Made by a program: the position numbers and the translations under genes
Notes under the pieces: generated by a model
What the model saw: only the letters and a program-made list of their open reading frames with translations
Told to the model about the DNA's origin: nothing
Databases searched by the model: none
In this document: positions 60,904 to 64,000 of the stretch, piece by piece
Position numbering within the stretch: the stretch's first letter is position 1
How the letters are laid out: each line of letters starts with the position of its first letter
NCBI RefSeq assembly: GCF_000702445.1
Contig: NZ_JNIF01000003.1
Location: forward strand, 682,001-746,000
Source of the DNA: Bryobacter aggregatus MPL3
GTDB taxonomy: Bacteria > Acidobacteriota > Terriglobia > Bryobacterales > Bryobacteraceae
Direction of reading: 5' to 3'
Length of the DNA: 64,000 bases

Positions 60904-62713
60904 AAGCCGGTTGCGGCTGACCATCTTGCTCCCGCTCATGGCGGTTGCAGTGGGCTATTCCCTGCTCAGCCTCTTTACCGTCGCCTCTGTTCTCTTTCGC
61001 GAAGCCACCGAGCGATCGATGCTCCTCGCCAGCCAGGCGCAAACCCTGCTGGTGCAGCGCGTGACGGAATATTCCAAGCTGAGTCCGCCCTCTTCTTCTC
61101 TGGAGGAAACCGAGACCCAGTGGAGGCGGATGGCCGCAGAAGACAAAGCGCTGTCGAGCTTGTTGCGCGACACCATGGCTTCCACGCGCACCGTGGTCGA
61201 GATCGACATCAAAGGGCAGGACGGCATCATCGTCGCCAGCTCAAATCCGAATAGCGTTGGCAAAGTAGCCCGCCGGGCCATGGCCGTCACGGACTGGGAA
61301 AAGATGGGCCGCGCCCGCCAGATCTGGCATGTGGTGATGCGTCGCGATGAGTACGAAACCATCATTCCGCTGGGCCTCCAGGGAAGCGACAAGCCACTCT
61401 TCGAGGTGCGGGTACTGCTGTCGAGTGAGTTATTGAACAATACGCTCGAACCGGAAGTCGAGAATCTGTTCTTTGCCCTGGGAATCTCGCTGCTGGTGGC
61501 GTTGGGAATCGCAGTGCTCACCGGCAATCTCGCATTTCTCCCCTTGCGGCGCCTGAGTGAGGCCATTGATAAGGTGAGCCGCGGGGAAGCCTTGAGCCAG
61601 CCGCAAGTGCAGGAGTCCCAAGAAGTACAGGTGGTGGAGAGTAAGTTGAGCCTTTTGGGCGAACAGGTACGCGGAGCCCGTGAGGATCTCGCCCAGGCGC
61701 GAGGCAATGTCCGGGACCTGATCGGGCGTATGGAAGACGCGGTTCTGCTCTTCGACGCCGAGCAGAACCTGGTGAATGCTGGAAGAGCGGTGGAAAAGTT
61801 TTTGGGACGGGGCCGCTGGGAGATTGCCGGCGAGCCGCTCAGCGAACTCTTTGCGCCGGGGACCCCTGCAGGCGATCTGATCCAGAGCGCGATGACCTTA
61901 AAACAAGGCATCAATGGTGCGGAAGTGATGCTCGAAGGCAAGCGCATCCATCTCGACCTCGACGTCCTGGAGGCGAAGGGCTATTTGTTGACCATTCGCG
62001 ACGCCGACGCCAAGCTCAGCATCTCCAACCAACTCGATGTTTCCCAGCGCCTGAGTGCGTTGAACCGGCTAACCGGCGGAGTAGCCCATGAAATTAAGAA
62101 TCCTTTGAACTCGATTGGCCTCCATCTTGAGATTCTGAAGGAGCGCATCGGCACTCACGATGAGGAGGCAGCAGAGGAAATCCGCGTTCTGCGGGATGAG
62201 ACCCGCCGGCTCGACCGGGTGGTAAAGACATTTCTCGACTTCACCAAGCCGGTAGAATTGAAGTTAGCCCCTCTCGACTTGTTTGAGCTCATCACCGGAA
62301 TGACACAGTTCCTGATGCCAGAGGCGCAAAAGAATCGCGTGAATCTCGTAGTCGACTGGGACCAGGCACCGGCCAAGATCCAGGGAGACCCCGATCTGCT
62401 CAAGCAGGCGTTTTTGAACCTGCTCCGCAACGGGATGGATGCCATGCCCGAAGGGGGCGACCAGGTTGTCAAAATCCACAAAGGAGTGGATGAGATCATC
62501 GTGGAACTCTCGGATCAAGGCGTCGGCATCCCTCCAGAGAGCCGGGAGAAGATTTTTCAACTTTACTTTACGACCAAGTCGAAAGGAAGCGGAATCGGAC
62601 TGGCGGTTACATATCGCGTCGTACAGTTGCACAATGGAAGTATCGATTTCCGCAGCACGCCTGGAGTCGGGACGACTTTCGAGCTGCGATTCCCAGAATT
62701 GGTGGAGGATTAA
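60893..62713 (+). CDS. NtrB-type sensor histidine kinase with periplasmic sensor
   Basis: 606 residues. Membrane helix (about 12-32), a periplasmic double-Cache-like region (about 33-190; QDGIIVASSNPNSVGK, IIPLGLQG), a second helix (about 195-220), a HAMP-like linker, a PAS-like domain (VRDLIGRMEDAVLLFDAEQNLVNAG) and a HisKA domain with GGVAHEIKNPLNSIGLHLEIL (His about 399). ATPase motifs: NLLRNGMDAMPEGG (N), DQGVGIPPESREKIFQLYFTTKSKGSGIGLAV (G1/F/G2). Cognate of the preceding sigma-54 activator. Signal unknown. Confidence 0.93.
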   Translation: MTLKSRLRLTILLPLMAVAVGYSLLSLFTVASVLFREATERSMLLASQAQTLLVQRVTEYSKLSPPSSSLEETETQWRRMAAEDKALSSLLRDTMASTRTVVEIDIKGQDGIIVASSNPNSVGKVARRAMAVTDWEKMGRARQIWHVVMRRDEYETIIPLGLQGSDKPLFEVRVLLSSELLNNTLEPEVENLFFALGISLLVALGIAVLTGNLAFLPLRRLSEAIDKVSRGEALSQPQVQESQEVQVVESKLSLLGEQVRGAREDLAQARGNVRDLIGRMEDAVLLFDAEQNLVNAGRAVEKFLGRGRWEIAGEPLSELFAPGTPAGDLIQSAMTLKQGINGAEVMLEGKRIHLDLDVLEAKGYLLTIRDADAKLSISNQLDVSQRLSALNRLTGGVAHEIKNPLNSIGLHLEILKERIGTHDEEAAEEIRVLRDETRRLDRVVKTFLDFTKPVELKLAPLDLFELITGMTQFLMPEAQKNRVNLVVDWDQAPAKIQGDPDLLKQAFLNLLRNGMDAMPEGGDQVVKIHKGVDEIIVELSDQGVGIPPESREKIFQLYFTTKSKGSGIGLAVTYRVVQLHNGSIDFRSTPGVGTTFELRFPELVED

Positions 62714-63327
62714 TGCGTAGGTGGTGGCGGATCAAAGGCGGCTTGGCTCTGGCAGCAAGTCTGCTAGTGGAGCAGGGCTGTAGTTTTAAGCGAGAGCCGC
62801 GAAAAGCGTCAATCGTGATCCCCCCTGCGCCGCAGCCGGGCCCGCCGCAGCCCTTGCCAGCCCCGCCGCAACTGACTCCCGGCGCAGTGCGTCAGCCACC
62901 AGAAACGGCAACCCAGGAGATGCCGACGCTGCCCCCCCCAGTTGAGGCTCCCAAGCCCGCAAAACCGGCCCGGACACGTCGCCCAACGGGGAATGCCGCC
63001 CTGCCGCAAGAGCAGCCCAGCACCACGCCCAGCCCGGAAACACCTGCAGCTACCGTGCCCGCACCGGCACCTGCTCTGACCCTCCAGCCGATTTTAGGCA
63101 ACCAGGAGATTGCGGAGCGCAATCGACGGATCAAGCAGTATCTCGATAAGGCGATGCTGATCGTTTCCCGCGCCGAGAAGCTGAGCCCCGATGGGGCCCA
63201 AAGAGAACTCATTGAACAAGTGAAAACCTTTGCGCAGCAGGCCGAAGAGGCCCGCAAGGTCGACTTGGTGCGTGCCGAGAATTTGGCCGAACGAGCCGAA
63301 GTCCTTTCCCGCGCCTTGATCAAATAA
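62713..63327 (+). CDS. Proline-rich envelope protein of unknown function
   Basis: 204 residues; ATG shares one base with the kinase stop. N-terminus MRRWWRIKGGLALAASLLVEQGC is a signal-like sequence ending in Cys23; EQG before the Cys is a poor lipobox, so lipidation is uncertain. Residues 35-135 are Pro/Ala-rich (periplasm-spanning linker), then a helical domain (EIAERNRRIKQYLDKAMLIVSRAEKL, AEEARKVDLVRAENLAERAEVL). It could connect the envelope to the two-component system. Ends before a strong hairpin. Confidence 0.65.
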   Translation: MRRWWRIKGGLALAASLLVEQGCSFKREPRKASIVIPPAPQPGPPQPLPAPPQLTPGAVRQPPETATQEMPTLPPPVEAPKPAKPARTRRPTGNAALPQEQPSTTPSPETPAATVPAPAPALTLQPILGNQEIAERNRRIKQYLDKAMLIVSRAEKLSPDGAQRELIEQVKTFAQQAEEARKVDLVRAENLAERAEVLSRALIK

Positions 63328-63362
63328 AAGCACGCCCAACGCATGGTTGCGTTGGGCGTGCT
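63326..63362. terminator. Terminator between the proline-rich protein and the OmpA-family gene
   Basis: AGCACGCCCAACGC (63329-63342) pairs perfectly with GCGTTGGGCGTGCT (63349-63362), 14 bp with a 6 nt loop. On the minus strand the stem is followed by TTTTATTTG, so it ends the minus-strand transcript; the plus strand lacks a U-run but the stem is very strong. Confidence 0.93.
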
Positions 63363-63407
63363 CACTGCGTCCAGAAGTGGAGAGGGTGGGTGTGCAGCGA
63401 GAGGAAA

Positions 63408-64000
63408 CTAGTTCGCGGAAGCCGTCGTCTGCGTGCCGGCCTGATCGGCAGAAACGAAGACCTTCATCTCGACGCGGCGATTCTGCTTGCGGCCATCGCG
63501 TGTCTTGTTGTCGGCAACGCCATTTTCAGCTCCGTAGCCGGCCACAAAGATCCGGTGCAGCGGAATGTTGTGCTTGGTGGTCAAGTAACGGACCACGGCG
63601 TCAGCGCGCTTCTTGCTGAGTTCGATATTGGCAGCCTTATTCCCGGTGCTATCGGTAAAGCCCTGGATTTCGACCACGTAGTTCTTCTTTTCCGTGACCT
63701 TGCCGATGGAGTTGTCGATCGACGCCATTCCATCCTTATCCAGTTCGGACTGGTTGATCCGGAAGAGCACCTGATCGGTGTTGGCGAGCTTAAAGTTCTG
63801 CATGTTCTCGAAGCGCGTGTTCATGGTGGAATTCATCGCGTTCATGTCCTTGCCTAACTGATCGGCCCGTGTCAGCCCTTGCTCTGCAAGAGCACGGCCA
63901 TCGGCAGCTTCTTTGCGAGCCAGAGTGGCGTCCTTTTGAGCTGCATCGGCCTTGCCTTCGGCGCCCTGAGCGCGTTCGTCAGCCCGAGCGATCCCTCGCT
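63408..64000 (-). CDS. OmpA-family peptidoglycan-binding protein, N-terminally truncated by the window
   Basis: The frame stays open to the edge at 64000, so the N-terminus lies outside. The visible C-terminal 197 residues start with an Ala/Gln/Glu-rich stretch (heptad-like AQKDATLARKEAADGRAL, a likely coiled coil), followed by an OmpA/MotB domain: LANTDQVLFRINQSELDKDGMASID, VEIQGFTDSTGNKAANIELSKKRADAVVRYL, HRIFVAGYGAE, KTRDGRKQNRRVEMKVF. The Asp and Arg that bind diaminopimelate are present in the FTDS and NRRVE segments. Envelope anchor to peptidoglycan. Ends in the strong terminator at 63.3 kb. Confidence 0.88.
   Translation of the reverse strand, partial: RGIARADERAQGAEGKADAAQKDATLARKEAADGRALAEQGLTRADQLGKDMNAMNSTMNTRFENMQNFKLANTDQVLFRINQSELDKDGMASIDNSIGKVTEKKNYVVEIQGFTDSTGNKAANIELSKKRADAVVRYLTTKHNIPLHRIFVAGYGAENGVADNKTRDGRKQNRRVEMKVFVSADQAGTQTTASAN

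Overview
The window is bacterial, high in GC and densely packed, and carries only chromosomal genes. It looks like an acidobacterium of the Bryobacterales/Solibacter group. The grounds are family content: large Oar-like TonB-dependent receptors, a TIGR02999-type ECF sigma factor, DUF5117-type zinc metalloproteases, Tat-exported Gfo/Idh/MocA oxidoreductases, ThuA and NIPSNAP proteins, and many short secreted proteins. The assignment is inferred; there is no rRNA here. I see no tRNA, rRNA, CRISPR array, insertion sequence or prophage.

Layout. 1-7.8 kb: a truncated gene, a TonB receptor, an M20 peptidase, a secreted protein of unknown function, and a tail-fibre-like secreted protein behind a structured leader. 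7.9-15.9 kb: a siroheme nitrite/sulfite reductase, a ClpB-D2-like ATPase on the other strand, and a ccsA/hemX-hemA-hemC-cobA/hemD operon that can supply siroheme. 15.9-18.5 kb: a MoxR ATPase coupled to a 614-residue protein of unknown function. 18.6-26.5 kb: argG, an ECF sigma factor, a flavin reductase, an AcpH-like hydrolase, a secreted metalloprotease, a secreted glycosidase-like protein and tsaB. 26.5-38.3 kb: accessory and envelope genes, including ThuA, two small secreted proteins, an FMN oxidase, a VanW fusion, a CDF metal exporter, an oxidoreductase, an SbmA/YddA-like ABC transporter and a HEAT-repeat protein. 38.4-44.2 kb: a TonB receptor broken by one frameshift, an M23 protein and a decayed membrane glycosyltransferase.

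44.27-52.29 kb: the histidine operon hisI-G-D-C-(HAD phosphatase)-B-H-F-A plus a coiled-coil gene. In front of it lies a classical attenuator: a 24-codon leader peptide with seven His codons in nine positions, a strong terminator, and a competing antiterminator strand. 52.3-57.3 kb: a minus-strand run of a membrane protein, a winged-helix regulator, uppS, NIPSNAP, a methyltransferase, a histidine kinase and a glycosidase-like lipoprotein. 57.3-64 kb: a radical SAM protein, ispD-ispF, an NtrC/NtrB-type pair, a proline-rich protein and a truncated OmpA-family gene.

Themes. Translational coupling by 1-17 nt overlaps is the rule. Several operon-first genes lack a Shine-Dalgarno sequence and instead have a -10-like hexamer ending 6-8 nt before the start codon, which suggests leaderless mRNAs. 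The best regulatory finds are the his attenuator, the palindrome over the nirA ribosome-binding site, and the structured leader at 5.88-6.02 kb. The best candidate for an undescribed protein system is the MoxR/614-residue pair.
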